Shown one piece after another: positions 51,999-61,235 of a DNA stretch of 64,000 bases. Source of the DNA: Pseudomaricurvus alcaniphilus (GTDB taxonomy: Bacteria; Pseudomonadota; Gammaproteobacteria; Pseudomonadales; Cellvibrionaceae); NCBI RefSeq assembly GCF_011440395.1, contig NZ_JAAOIX010000008.1, positions 124,001-188,000 of the forward strand. Reading direction: 5' to 3'. The notes below the pieces were generated by a model. That model did no database searches and was not told where the DNA came from. It saw nothing but the letters and a program-made list of their open reading frames with translations. A program made the position numbers and the translations under genes. Positions within the stretch are counted from its first letter, which is position 1, and the number at the start of each line of letters is the position of its first letter.

Positions 51999-54752
51999 TC
52001 AGTGAGCCTCATCCCAGTTGTCGCCGATACCGGTTTCTACCAGCAATGGCACATCCAGACTCACCGCGGCTTCCATGCGCTGGCGCAGGCCTTCACACAC
52101 CGCGTCCAGGTCCCCTTCGGCCACCTCCAGCACCAATTCATCGTGCACCTGCATAATCATCCTGGCATCCAGCGAACCGCCTTGTAACCAGCTATCCACA
52201 TCGAGCATGGCCAGCTTGATGATGTCAGCGGCCGTGCCCTGCATCGGCGCGTTGATAGCGGTGCGCTCTGCCGCCTGGCGGCGCATACCATTGCGGGAAT
52301 TGATTTCCGGCAGGTACAGGCGCCGCCCTTTCAGGGTTTCCACGAAGCCATTTTCCGCCGCCTCGGTGCGAGTGCGGTTCATATAGTCCTTCACCCCCGG
52401 ATAGCGATCGAAATAGCGATCGATATACTGCTGCGCCTCGTTGCGCCCGACGTGCAATTGCTTGGCCAGGCCGAACGCCGACATGCCATAAATCAGCCCG
52501 AAATTGATGGCCTTGGCACTGCGCCGCTGCTCTGGGGTAACCTGCTCCAGCGCCACACCGAAGACTTCGGCGGCAGTCGCCTTGTGCACATCCAGGCCGT
52601 TGGCGAAAGCGCTCTGCAAGCCCGGGTCGGCGGACAGGTGCGCCATAATGCGCAGCTCGATCTGGGAGTAGTCGGCGGCGACAATTTTGTAACCCGGCGG
52701 CGCGATAAACGCCTTGCGAATGCGCCGCCCCTCCTCGGTGCGGATGGGAATGTTCTGCAGGTTCGGATCCGAAGACGACAGCCGACCGGTGGCCGTGACC
52801 GCCTGGTGGTAGGAAGTGTGCACGCGGCCGGTGGTCGGGTTGACCATCGCCGGCAGCTTGTCGGTGTAGGTGGATTTCAGTTTTGCCAGGCCCCGGTATT
52901 CGATCAGCAGTTTTGGCAGCGGATAGTCCAGCGCCAGTTCCTGCAGCACCTCTTCTGCGGTGGAGGGCGCCCCCTTGGGGGTCTTTTTGATGACTGGCAG
53001 CTGCAGTTTTTCGAACAGGATCCGGCCCAGTTGCTGGGTCGAGCCGAGGTTGAACTCCTCTCCGGCCAGGTCGAACGCCTGTTTCTCCAGCGCCAGCAGG
53101 CGCTCGCTGATCTCCTGGCTCTGGCGGCCCAGCAAGTTGCTATCGATCAGCGCCCCGGTGCGTTCAACCCGGGATAGCACCGACAACAGCGGCACTTCTA
53201 TCTCGCTAAATACCCGCATCAGCGTCGGCACTTCTTGCAGGCGCGGTATCAGGGTCTGGTGCAGGCGCAGGGTGATATCGGCATCCTCGGCGGCGTAGGG
53301 TCCGGCCTGCTCAAGGCTGATCTGGTTAAAGGTTAACTGTTTGGCACCCTTGCCGGCGATGTCTTGGAAGTGGATGGTCTTGTGGTCCAGGTGTTTTTCC
53401 GCCAGGGTATCCATGTCGTGGCGGCTGCCAACCGAATCCAGCACGTAGGATTCCAGCATGGTGTCGAAGGTGATACCGCGCAGGGTGATATCGTGGTTGG
53501 CCAGTACGCTCTGGTCGTACTTGAGGTTCTGGCCAACTTTTTTCCGCGCCGGGTCTTCCAGCAGGGGGCGCAGTTGTTGCCAGACCCAGGCCTCATCCAG
53601 CTGCTCCGGGGCGTCAATGTAATCGTGGCCGAACGGCAGGTAGGCCGCCTGGCCCGGTTGCACTGCGAAGGAGACACCCACGACTCGCGCCACCATATAA
53701 TCGAGACTGGTGGTTTCGGTATCAAAGGCAAACAACTCCGCCTGGCTCAAGCGCTCAACCCAGCGCTGTACAGCGGCTTTGTCGAGCAGTGTTTCATACT
53801 CCACCGCAGCATCAAATACCGCGGCACCGGCCGTCGCGCTTGTGTCCCCGCCCTGGTCCACCGTCGCTGCTGCGGCCTCATCCGGCTGCAACTCGCGCAC
53901 CCAGGTTTTGAATTCCAGCTCCTGGAACAGGTTTAGTAGCTGCTCGCGCTGCTCTTCACCCGGCACCAGGTCCTGCGGGCCAGCCTCCAACTCAACGTCG
54001 GTTTTAATGGTTGCCAGCTCATAGGAGAGATAGGCAGACTGCTTATGCTCCGCCAGCTTTTCCGGCATTTTTTTAGCACCGCGAAAGCCCAGCTCGCGCA
54101 CCGCCTCCAGGTTGGCGTAGATATTGTCCAGACTGCCCAAGCCCTGCAGTAACGCCAGCGCGGTTTTTTCCCCAACCCCGGGCACGCCGGGGATATTGTC
54201 GACCTTGTCACCCATCAGCGCCAGGTAATCAATCACCCGGTCGGCTGGAATGCCGAATTTCTCTTCGACCCCGGCGAGATCCAGGCGGCTGTCGGTCATG
54301 GTATTCACCAAAGTGACATGCTCGCTGACCAGCTGTGCCATGTCCTTGTCGCCGGTAGAGATAACCACCTCCAGGGACTGCTCGGTGGCCTGCCGCGCCA
54401 GGGTGCCAATCACGTCGTCGGCTTCGACACCGTCCACCACCAACAACGGCAGACCCATGGCCCGGATAATGGCGTGAATCGGCTCCACCTGGACCCGCAG
54501 GTCGTCCGGCATCGGGGGGCGCTGGGCCTTGTACTCGGCAAAGATTTCATCGCGGAAGGTTTTACCTTTGGCATCGAAGACCACCGCGACCACACTATCC
54601 GGATAATCCTTGTGCAGCCGGCGCAACATGCTGATCACACCTTTTACGGCACCGGTGGGCTTGCCTTTGGAGTTCGTCAGGGGCGGCAGGGCGTGAAACG
54701 CTCGATACAAATAGGATGATCCATCGACCAGAACCAGGGGTTTTACAGACAT
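51999..54752 (-). CDS. polA: DNA polymerase I
   Basis: 917 residues (E. coli 928). The 5'-3' exonuclease domain ([53 protein letters not shown]), the 3'-5' exonuclease with its residues intact ([36 protein letters not shown]) and the polymerase ([45 protein letters not shown]) are all complete. It fills gaps and removes RNA primers. The ATG at 54752 ([12 protein letters not shown]) fits the family; an upstream in-frame ATG adds 17 unlikely residues. Confidence 0.98.
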   Translation of the reverse strand: MSVKPLVLVDGSSYLYRAFHALPPLTNSKGKPTGAVKGVISMLRRLHKDYPDSVVAVVFDAKGKTFRDEIFAEYKAQRPPMPDDLRVQVEPIHAIIRAMGLPLLVVDGVEADDVIGTLARQATEQSLEVVISTGDKDMAQLVSEHVTLVNTMTDSRLDLAGVEEKFGIPADRVIDYLALMGDKVDNIPGVPGVGEKTALALLQGLGSLDNIYANLEAVRELGFRGAKKMPEKLAEHKQSAYLSYELATIKTDVELEAGPQDLVPGEEQREQLLNLFQELEFKTWVRELQPDEAAAATVDQGGDTSATAGAAVFDAAVEYETLLDKAAVQRWVERLSQAELFAFDTETTSLDYMVARVVGVSFAVQPGQAAYLPFGHDYIDAPEQLDEAWVWQQLRPLLEDPARKKVGQNLKYDQSVLANHDITLRGITFDTMLESYVLDSVGSRHDMDTLAEKHLDHKTIHFQDIAGKGAKQLTFNQISLEQAGPYAAEDADITLRLHQTLIPRLQEVPTLMRVFSEIEVPLLSVLSRVERTGALIDSNLLGRQSQEISERLLALEKQAFDLAGEEFNLGSTQQLGRILFEKLQLPVIKKTPKGAPSTAEEVLQELALDYPLPKLLIEYRGLAKLKSTYTDKLPAMVNPTTGRVHTSYHQAVTATGRLSSSDPNLQNIPIRTEEGRRIRKAFIAPPGYKIVAADYSQIELRIMAHLSADPGLQSAFANGLDVHKATAAEVFGVALEQVTPEQRRSAKAINFGLIYGMSAFGLAKQLHVGRNEAQQYIDRYFDRYPGVKDYMNRTRTEAAENGFVETLKGRRLYLPEINSRNGMRRQAAERTAINAPMQGTAADIIKLAMLDVDSWLQGGSLDARMIMQVHDELVLEVAEGDLDAVCEGLRQRMEAAVSLDVPLLVETGIGDNWDEAH

Positions 54753-55121
54753 AGTTTTGCCACTCTGCTCAGCGCTCAAGGCGGAGCTTGAAATTAAAAA
54801 CAACCATTTTCTTACAGCTGGGCGAGAAGAACAAATGCCCCGGAGTGCGCTCCCGGGAACAAAATTACTATTGGTAACACTTTTTTACACACACCGCATA
54901 TAGACGCCAACCGGCCAATACAAACAATAAAACACAATATGTAGTGTCTTTTAGTGGTTTTACCGAATATTTAACCGGCTCTTTGCGTATATTTACACAA
55001 CTAAAAGTTGGCAAAACACGCACAGCAGTGTTACTCTTTGTAACGTAAGGTAACAGATCGGAGATGACTGGGTTCCAAGCCCCGGCCATCACAACCATGA
55101 ACCAGACCGGAGGGCCTGATT
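54753..55121. other. Intergenic region upstream of polA
   Basis: About 370 bases, AT-rich in the middle. It should hold the promoters of polA (minus) and of the small secreted protein (plus). A near-perfect CCCGGAG/CTCCCGGG inverted repeat lies at about 54839-54857 without a T run. An open frame of 76 codons on the minus strand has no ribosome site or family match. Confidence 0.45.
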
Positions 55122-55382
55122 ATGAAAAAGCTTGGTGTATTGCTTGCGATGGCATTCCTCGCACAGGGTGCAGCTGCCGACAAGGCCGGCTACGGCTTCA
55201 CAAATCTCGCGGTGCTGGTGGCAGAAACCGGAGCCAGCTCCAGCTGGGTCACCCATGAGTTCACAACTGAACAAAAGGTCGCCGCCAAACTCGACCAACA
55301 CGTCCGTGACGTCAATGAGCAATTGTCCAGGAAACTGGAACAACGCTTTAGCGCACAGCTCGAAGCAGTAGCCGAGCAATAA
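55122..55382 (+). CDS. Small secreted protein of unknown family
   Basis: 86 residues. Signal peptide MKKLGVLLAMAFLAQGAAA with a probable cut near residue 19, leaving about 67 residues. The mature part has a short hydrophobic beginning (YGFTNLAVLVAETGASSSW) and a charged amphipathic helix (KVAAKLDQHVRDVNEQLSRKLEQRFSAQLEAVAEQ). GGAGGG lies 8 bases before the ATG and a terminator follows, so it is a complete single-gene unit. I do not recognise the family; it has no cysteines. Confidence 0.7.
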   Translation: MKKLGVLLAMAFLAQGAAADKAGYGFTNLAVLVAETGASSSWVTHEFTTEQKVAAKLDQHVRDVNEQLSRKLEQRFSAQLEAVAEQ

Positions 55383-55414
55383 ACGTCACCGGATTTACAC
55401 TGCTGCTCTTCTCT

Positions 55415-55458
55415 GCACTGGCCAATATCTCTCCTCACTTCCTGGCCAGTGCTTTTTT
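55415..55458 (+). terminator. Terminator of the small secreted protein gene
   Basis: GCACTGGCCA (55415-55424) pairs perfectly with TGGCCAGTGC (55443-55452) around an 18-base loop, followed by six T. It starts 33 bases beyond the stop codon. Confidence 0.85.
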
Positions 55459-55479
55459 ACCTCTTCCAGGGTGGCCGTT

Positions 55480-56364
55480 TTACCGACAGTGCTCAAATAC
55501 CGTTAACAAGCCGGACAGCAGGTCAACGTAGTTAGTTACCTGTTGGTCTACCCCCATGATATCTACCTCGATCAGCTCCAACTGGTGATCGCTGGCAAAT
55601 TTTTGCACCCACTTGCGTCGATGGTTCAGGTCCACCAGCAGGCAGTCGCCAGGCTGTAGCCGGGCCCCTGCCTGCATCAAGGTCCGCACCCCGGGGGCGA
55701 GTTCCGGCGAATCGGCAATCACTACCGGAGCGGGAAAACCGAACGCCTCGACAAACTGGCTATAGGCGTCGTGGGCCACGGCATAGCGACGCGTGGCCGC
55801 CCCTGAGGGCGGGCGCTCGAGCAGTGCCTTAACAGCCTGACTGGTAGCCGCGGCCCGGATCCGTAGCTCCGCGGCCCGCTCCGGCAGCAATTGCGCCAGC
55901 GCATCTCCCAGTGCGACCAGCATGGCCGCGCCTCGGCGCGGGTCCAGCCACAAATGTTTATCGTCGCCATGATCATGATGTTGGTGGGCAGCTGTGTGCC
56001 CGGTTGGCTGTGGTACAGATTCCTGCATCGACTCCAATGCCAGGGCGTTACCGTCAGTAACAAGCTTGGCCAGATAGGGCTCCATTTCCGGCCCCACCCA
56101 GACAACCAGGTCTGCGGCGGCCAACTTGCGCCGGTCTGACATTTTCAAGTTGAAGTCGTGGGGGCTCTGACCGGCATCGAGCAGCACTTGCACCTCGACT
56201 CCCTCGACGGCCACTGAGCGCAGCATTAGGGCCAGTGGTTGCATACTGGCAACGACCTGTATCGGTTGCGCCAGGACCGGCGGTGACAATAGCAATAATA
56301 AAAGTGACAGCGGTAATGAAAACAGCCGCAGATAACGGATTAATTTATTGAGCGGGCATGACAT
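55480..56364 (-). CDS. znuA: Zinc ABC transporter substrate-binding protein ZnuA
   Basis: 294 residues with a signal peptide (LSLLLLLLSPPVLA). The class III (cluster A-I) fold shows IQVVASMQPLALMLRSV, the ligand motif SPHDFNLKMSD, the histidine-rich loop HTAAHQHHDHGDDKHLWLDPR (about 123-142) that marks zinc rather than manganese binders, and AVAHDAYSQFVEAFGF with another His ligand. It delivers zinc to ZnuB in the inner membrane. It is divergent from zur with a Zur box in between, so zinc represses it. Confidence 0.95.
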   Translation of the reverse strand: MSCPLNKLIRYLRLFSLPLSLLLLLLSPPVLAQPIQVVASMQPLALMLRSVAVEGVEVQVLLDAGQSPHDFNLKMSDRRKLAAADLVVWVGPEMEPYLAKLVTDGNALALESMQESVPQPTGHTAAHQHHDHGDDKHLWLDPRRGAAMLVALGDALAQLLPERAAELRIRAAATSQAVKALLERPPSGAATRRYAVAHDAYSQFVEAFGFPAPVVIADSPELAPGVRTLMQAGARLQPGDCLLVDLNHRRKWVQKFASDHQLELIEVDIMGVDQQVTNYVDLLSGLLTVFEHCR

Positions 56365-56381
56365 GGTTGGTTCCTTGCGTT

Positions 56382-56398
56382 ATGTTATATAATAACAT
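56382..56398. promoter_or_regulatory. Zur box in the znuA-zur divergent region
   Basis: ATGTTATATAATAACAT has 7-bp inverted arms (ATGTTAT/ATAACAT) around a 3-base centre, very close to the gammaproteobacterial Zur palindrome (for example GTTATAATATAAC-type). It lies 18 bases before the znuA start and 25 before the zur start, so it can control both directions. Confidence 0.8.
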
Positions 56399-56422
56399 GT
56401 TTGTAGCCCCGGACAGACTGGT

Positions 56423-56938
56423 ATGTCGTCACCGAAGCAGATTCCAACCTCAATTGCATCCACTGCGCACAATCACGACCGCTGCATCAGCAGCGCCATG
56501 CAAACGGCCAGGCAAGTCTGCAGCCGCAGTGGCGCTCGCATGACCAGTTTGCGGGAAAACGTGTTGCGCCTGATCTGGCAGAGCCACCAACCACTGGGAG
56601 CTTACAAGCTGATGGACATGCTCGCCGCAGCATCCACCCGGCGGGTGGCGCCACCCACCGTCTACAGGGCGCTGGACTTTTTGCTGGAGCAGGGCCTGAT
56701 TCACCGGATCAACTCCCTCAATGCGTTTATTGGCTGTACCCATCCCAGCACCCGGCACGCCAACAATTTTTTAATTTGTAAAGCCTGTGGTATCGCTATC
56801 GAGTTCGCCTACCAGGGATTGCAAACCAGCATCGACCAAACCGCCGCCGAGTTCGGCTTTTCCATCGATGCCCAGTCCATCGAATTGATCGGCCACTGCG
56901 CCAATTGCCAGGCCACTGGCGGAGCCCCCCAACCATGA
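56423..56938 (+). CDS. zur: Zinc uptake regulator Zur (Fur family)
   Basis: 171 residues. The N-terminal HNHDRCISSAMQTARQVCSRSGARMTSLRENVLRLIWQSHQPLGAYKLMDML and the winged helix (APPTVYRALDFLLEQGLIHRINSLNAFIGCTHP) are characteristic of Zur. Structural zinc cysteines are C-x2-C in ICKACG and HCANCQ. With zinc bound it represses the uptake genes. Its stop overlaps the znuC start (ATGA), so zur-znuC-znuB form one unit and the regulator is in the operon it controls. Confidence 0.95.
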   Translation: MSSPKQIPTSIASTAHNHDRCISSAMQTARQVCSRSGARMTSLRENVLRLIWQSHQPLGAYKLMDMLAAASTRRVAPPTVYRALDFLLEQGLIHRINSLNAFIGCTHPSTRHANNFLICKACGIAIEFAYQGLQTSIDQTAAEFGFSIDAQSIELIGHCANCQATGGAPQP

Positions 56939-57711
56939 CCCCAGTGCTGATAGAAGCCCACGACCTGCACCTGCAATTCGACCAGCGCACGGTGTTGAAC
57001 AACGTGTCCCTGGCTATCCGAGCGGCGGAAATAGTCACAGTGATCGGCCCCAATGGGGCCGGCAAAACCAGCCTGGTCAAAATCATACTGGGCCTGCAAA
57101 AAGCCACCTCCGGCACCCTGGCCCGAGCCAAGGGCTTGCGGATTGGCTATATGCCGCAAAAATTGCATATCGATCGCAGCCTGCCCCTGAGTGTGCACCG
57201 TTTTATGCAGTTGGCACTGCGCGACGACCAGGCCATCGCCGGTTGCCTGGCTCTCACCGGCATCAGCCATCTCGAGCGGGCCCCCGTGCACGCTCTCTCC
57301 GGCGGTGAAACCCAGCGCTTGCTGCTGGCCCGGGCGCTGCTGCGCAGCCCCAACCTGCTGGTGCTGGACGAACCGGTGCAGGGCGTGGATGTGGCCGGGC
57401 AGTCGCGCTTGTACCAGCTCATTGCCGATATCCGCCAACAACAGCAGTGCGCGGTGTTGATGGTCTCCCACGACTTGCACCTGGTGATGGAAGCCACCGA
57501 CACCGTAATCTGCCTGAACCAGCACGTCTGTTGCCACGGCCACCCGGAAACCGTGTCCGAGCACCCCGCCTTCCTGGAGCTATTTGGCCATGTGGCGCCC
57601 ACCGGCATTGCGGTCTACACCCACCACCACGACCACTCGCACAATATTCACGGTGAAATCAGTGCCCGCCAAAGCAGTGCCGGCGCCTGCAAGGAGCACA
57701 GCCATGCCTGA
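56935..57711 (+). CDS. znuC: Zinc ABC transporter ATPase ZnuC
   Basis: 258 residues. Walker A GPNGAGKTS, Q-loop MPQKLHIDRSLPLSV, signature HALSGGETQRLLLARALL, Walker B LLVLDEPVQGVDV and the switch His in MVSHDLHLVM. The C-terminal ~30 residues carry a histidine-rich tail (YTHHHDHSHNIHGE ... KEHSHA), which could sense or buffer zinc. It starts inside the zur stop and overlaps znuB by 8 bases. Confidence 0.95.
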   Translation: MTPVLIEAHDLHLQFDQRTVLNNVSLAIRAAEIVTVIGPNGAGKTSLVKIILGLQKATSGTLARAKGLRIGYMPQKLHIDRSLPLSVHRFMQLALRDDQAIAGCLALTGISHLERAPVHALSGGETQRLLLARALLRSPNLLVLDEPVQGVDVAGQSRLYQLIADIRQQQQCAVLMVSHDLHLVMEATDTVICLNQHVCCHGHPETVSEHPAFLELFGHVAPTGIAVYTHHHDHSHNIHGEISARQSSAGACKEHSHA

Positions 57712-58489
57712 TTTCCTCTACTTCGCCCTCGCCGCAGGCTGCGGTGTCGCCCTGTGCGCGGGGCCGCTGGGGTGTTTTGCGGTCTGGCGCCGGATGGCCT
57801 ACTTTGGCGATACCCTGGCCCATTCGGCACTCACCGGCGTGGCTTTTGGCCTGATCCTCAGCGTCAACATCAATGTCGCGGTTACCCTGCTGTGTCTGTT
57901 GTTGGCTTTGTTGCTGGTGGTGCTGCAAAACAACCGCAATATTGCCACGGATACATTGCTCGGCATTCTGTCCCACTCGATGCTGGCACTGGGGCTGGTG
58001 GTGGTCAGTGTGTTTGGTGACGGACGGGTGGATTTATACGCCTACCTGTTTGGTGATCTGCTCGCCGCCACCAGCGCTGACCTGCTCGCCATTTACCTCA
58101 CCGCAGCGATCATCCTGCCGATTCTGCTCTGGCTGTGGCGGCCGCTACTGGCCATTACAGTGGACGAGGACCTGGCCCGGGTAGAAGGCGTTCCGGTCAC
58201 CCTGGTGCGCACCAGCCTGATGTTGTTGATGGCGTTGGTGATCGCAGTGGCGATGAAAGTGGTGGGTGTCTTGCTGATTACCGCGCTGTTGATACTGCCG
58301 GCGGCCACCAGTCGTCGCCTGGTGACCACCCCTGAGCAGATGGCTATCTGCGCCAGCGGCCTCGGGATGCTCGCCATCGTCGGTGGCCTCGCGGCTTCCT
58401 GGTGGCTTGATACCCCCGCCGGCCCCTCGGCCGTGTTGTCGGCCAGCACTTTTTTTGCCCTCAGCCTGGCCCGGCGACCGGCTATTTAG
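57704..58489 (+). CDS. znuB: Zinc ABC transporter permease ZnuB
   Basis: 261 residues with eight or so membrane segments. The start FLYFALAAGCGVALCAGPLGCFAVWRRMAYFGDTLAHSALTGVAFGLI is diagnostic for ABC-3 family permeases, and the middle RVEGVPVTLVRTSLMLLMALVIAVAMKVVGVLLITALLILPAATSR agrees. AAGGAG lies 7 bases before the ATG, within znuC. It forms the channel with ZnuC and ZnuA. Convergent with SCO1. Confidence 0.95.
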   Translation: MPDFLYFALAAGCGVALCAGPLGCFAVWRRMAYFGDTLAHSALTGVAFGLILSVNINVAVTLLCLLLALLLVVLQNNRNIATDTLLGILSHSMLALGLVVVSVFGDGRVDLYAYLFGDLLAATSADLLAIYLTAAIILPILLWLWRPLLAITVDEDLARVEGVPVTLVRTSLMLLMALVIAVAMKVVGVLLITALLILPAATSRRLVTTPEQMAICASGLGMLAIVGGLAASWWLDTPAGPSAVLSASTFFALSLARRPAI

Positions 58490-58538
58490 ACACTACGTTT
58501 TAGCCACAGTACCTTTAAAGGAAAACGCCTGGGGGCGA

Positions 58539-59222
58539 TCAGAACGACGAGATAATCGATTGCAGGGTTAATTTGACCCGCGCGGTATCCGGCGGCGACT
58601 TGATAAAGCCATGATAGTGGCCGTAGGGGTTGATAATGGCAATATTGGCACTGTGGTCAACGCTGTAGTCGTCGCTACCGGCGCCAGTTTTGACTTTTAC
58701 AAACGCCATATTAAGTTGATTGGCAAGGCGTTTGATCTGTAAAAACTCGCCGGTCAGGCCGATAAAATCCGGATCAAAATAAGGCATATACTGGGCCAAC
58801 TGGGCCACCGTATCCCGGGCCGGATCCACCGTTACCAGCACGAAGCTGGTCTGCGCGACCAGGTCGCTGTCCATCTGCGCCTTTACGTCCCTCAGCACCG
58901 CCAATGTCGCCGGACAGACATCGGGACAGTGGGTAAAACCAAAAAACAGCAGCGACCATTTGCCCTTCAAGGACTCCAGGTTAAAACCCTCGCCGTGCTG
59001 GTCCAACAGCTGGAAATCATTGATGATGCGCGGTTGTTCAAACACCAGGGTACCATTGGCGCGCAATTCCAGCGGGCTGATAACCCGCGGCGTGGTTATC
59101 TTGTTGATAAACAGGGCCAACACCAGCAGGATAAATATCAAAACCCCGCCCACAGTGAGCAAAATACCCCGGCGCTGGCGGGCGGTTTTCAGGTTGCTGT
59201 TTGCAGTCGCGGACGCTGTCAT
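58539..59222 (-). CDS. SCO1/SenC family copper chaperone
   Basis: 227 residues, anchored by one N-terminal segment (ILLTVGGVLIFILLVLALFI). The thioredoxin-like domain binds copper through C99-P-D-V-C103 (FTHCPDVCPATL) and His190 (DYSVDHSANIAIINPYG). It helps assemble the CuA centre of cytochrome oxidase subunit II. It is the last gene of the oxidase assembly cluster, 12 bases after ctaB. Confidence 0.95.
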   Translation of the reverse strand: MTASATANSNLKTARQRRGILLTVGGVLIFILLVLALFINKITTPRVISPLELRANGTLVFEQPRIINDFQLLDQHGEGFNLESLKGKWSLLFFGFTHCPDVCPATLAVLRDVKAQMDSDLVAQTSFVLVTVDPARDTVAQLAQYMPYFDPDFIGLTGEFLQIKRLANQLNMAFVKVKTGAGSDDYSVDHSANIAIINPYGHYHGFIKSPPDTARVKLTLQSIISSF

Positions 59223-59234
59223 AGTGGTTGCCGT

Positions 59235-60173
59235 TTAGCCCAGCTGGCTCATCAGTGGGTTGACTGGCAACAGATAGTGATCGGCCAGCATTATCACAAA
59301 CAGCAGCATCAAATAGACAATGGAATACTTGAACGTGTCCATCCCGAGGCTGTTATCGCTGCTCAGCAACAAGCGCAAACTCCAGTAGAGAAAGCCCCCA
59401 CCCAGAACTACTGCCCCCAGCAGGTAGAGCCAGTTGAGCATGCCAGTGGCATAGGGCAACAGGGACACGGCAAACAGGATCAGGGTGTAAAGCAAGATGT
59501 GGATCTTGGTGTAGCGCTCACCGTGGGTAACCGGCAACATGGGTATATCGGCATTGGCATACTCCTCTTTGCGATACACTGCCAGGGCCCAAAAGTGGGG
59601 CGGCGTCCAGGCAAAAATAATCAACACCAGCAGCAGGCCGTGGCCACCGATTTCGCCAGTTACCGCGGTCCAGCCAAGCAGGGGTGGTGCCGCACCTGCC
59701 AGCCCGCCAATAACAATGTTCTGTGGTGTCGCACGCTTTAGAAACAGGGTGTAAATGACCGCGTAGCCCAGCAGCGATGCCAGGGTCAACCAGGCGGTAA
59801 GGGCGTTGACAAATACCAGCAGCACGGTCATTCCCACAAGGCCCACCACCAGCGCAAAAAACGCTGCCGGCAGAGGCGCCAGGCGGCCGGTGGCAATGGG
59901 GCGGTTAAACGTGCGCAGCATTTTCTGGTCGATTTGCCGGTCCACCAGGTGATTCACGGCGGCGGCAGAACCGGCGCACAAGGCAATACCCAGGTTACCC
60001 ATAATCAGTATATCCAGCGGCACCATACCGGGCTGCGCCAACAGCATACCGATTACCGAGGTGAGGATCATCAGTGCAACCACCCGCGGCTTACACAGCT
60101 CCAGGTAATCGCGCCAGCTGGCGGCTTCACCCAGGGCGGCGGTATGGTCTGTGTCTGCGGCTGACTTACCCAT
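59235..60173 (-). CDS. ctaB: Protoheme IX farnesyltransferase (heme O synthase)
   Basis: 312 residues with about nine membrane segments. The prenyl-pyrophosphate-binding motif is NHLVDRQIDQKMLRTFNRPIATGRL (DxxxD-type with NRP), and a second loop reads YTLFLKRATPQNIVIGGLAGAAPPLLGWTAV. It converts heme B to heme O, the substrate for ctaA directly upstream. Spacing of 18 bases from ctaA and 12 to SCO1 suggests one operon. Confidence 0.95.
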   Translation of the reverse strand: MGKSAADTDHTAALGEAASWRDYLELCKPRVVALMILTSVIGMLLAQPGMVPLDILIMGNLGIALCAGSAAAVNHLVDRQIDQKMLRTFNRPIATGRLAPLPAAFFALVVGLVGMTVLLVFVNALTAWLTLASLLGYAVIYTLFLKRATPQNIVIGGLAGAAPPLLGWTAVTGEIGGHGLLLVLIIFAWTPPHFWALAVYRKEEYANADIPMLPVTHGERYTKIHILLYTLILFAVSLLPYATGMLNWLYLLGAVVLGGGFLYWSLRLLLSSDNSLGMDTFKYSIVYLMLLFVIMLADHYLLPVNPLMSQLG

Positions 60174-60191
60174 GCTAGTACTCCTGCACTG

Positions 60192-61223
60192 CTAAATTTT
60201 TATTGTTATCACGCCACGGCGATAGATTCGATAGTTGATGGTCACCAGCGTTAACAACAGCACTGCGCCCACGCCATTGTGCGCTACGGCGACTGCCAAA
60301 GGCAATGCCGCCAGAATATTTGTGATACCCAGGCCCACTTGCAGCGCCAGCACTAACACTAAAACCGCACCGAGGCGGCGCAAGTCGCGCCAACCGGAGC
60401 GCCACAGCAGCGTTGCCAAAACAAGCAAAATAGCCGTCACCAGCACGGCCCCGAGGCGATGACTGAGGTGGATAGCGGTTCGAGCCTGGTTGTCCATCAA
60501 GCCGCCGAGATAATTTGGCCCCAGTGTTTGGGCCAGGTTAAAGCCCTGGGCAAAATCGGTCTCCGGCCACCAGACTCCGTGACAGGTGGGCAGATCAATA
60601 CAGGCGAGAGCCGCGTAATTGGAACTGGTCCAGCCCCCCAGTGCGATTTGTCCGATCACCACCAGCAAACCGATCAGCGCTGCGCCCTTGAGGCTCCTGC
60701 TCAGCACCGGCCCACTGGCCGAATTAGTGCCAGCTTCGGCCTGCGCCTGCTCGCGGCAACGCAAGAAGCACAACCACAACAGCGCCAGGGTAGCAAAGCC
60801 GCCCAGCAGGTGCGCCGTGACCACCTGGGGCCACAACTTGAGCGTCACCGTCCACATGCCAAACAGCGCCTGTACGATCACCAGCAAAACCAGCAGCCAG
60901 GGTAATTTTTGCGGCGGGCGGCGGTGTTTGTGGGCGAGAACCGCCAGAGCCAGAATCACCAGCCCCAGACCGCCGGCAAAATAGCGATGCACCATCTCCG
61001 GCCAGGTCTTGTCGGTATCCACGGGAGCATGGGGGTATAGGTTTTCGGCACTGGCAATTTCATGCTCGCTGTTCGGCCATAACATATGGCCGTAACAGCC
61101 AGGCCAATCCGGGCAACCGAGGCCTGCATCAACCAGGCGGGTAAAAGCGCCGAGGCCAACCACGACAAACGCCAGTACACAGGCGCAAGCCGTCAATCGA
61201 ATACGCAATCGGGTCATAGACAT
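60192..61223 (-). CDS. ctaA: Heme A synthase
   Basis: 343 residues, eight membrane segments. Heme-ligand histidines are in EMVHRYFAGG, AHLLGGF, IHLSHRLGA and AHNGVGA, and a cysteine pair C-P-D-W-P-G-C lies in the first periplasmic loop. It oxidises heme O to heme A for the aa3 oxidase. It begins MSMTRLRIRL; a second ATG 2 codons later is equally possible. The gene sits 12 bases after the SCO-like protein gene. Confidence 0.94.
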   Translation of the reverse strand: MSMTRLRIRLTACACVLAFVVVGLGAFTRLVDAGLGCPDWPGCYGHMLWPNSEHEIASAENLYPHAPVDTDKTWPEMVHRYFAGGLGLVILALAVLAHKHRRPPQKLPWLLVLLVIVQALFGMWTVTLKLWPQVVTAHLLGGFATLALLWLCFLRCREQAQAEAGTNSASGPVLSRSLKGAALIGLLVVIGQIALGGWTSSNYAALACIDLPTCHGVWWPETDFAQGFNLAQTLGPNYLGGLMDNQARTAIHLSHRLGAVLVTAILLVLATLLWRSGWRDLRRLGAVLVLVLALQVGLGITNILAALPLAVAVAHNGVGAVLLLTLVTINYRIYRRGVITIKI

Positions 61224-61235
61224 AGTTACTTACTA

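Noticed and set aside
54868-55098. A 76-codon minus-strand frame between polA and the small secreted protein gene
   Set aside because: No Shine-Dalgarno, it overlaps the leader of the small secreted protein gene, and the sequence has no recognisable features.
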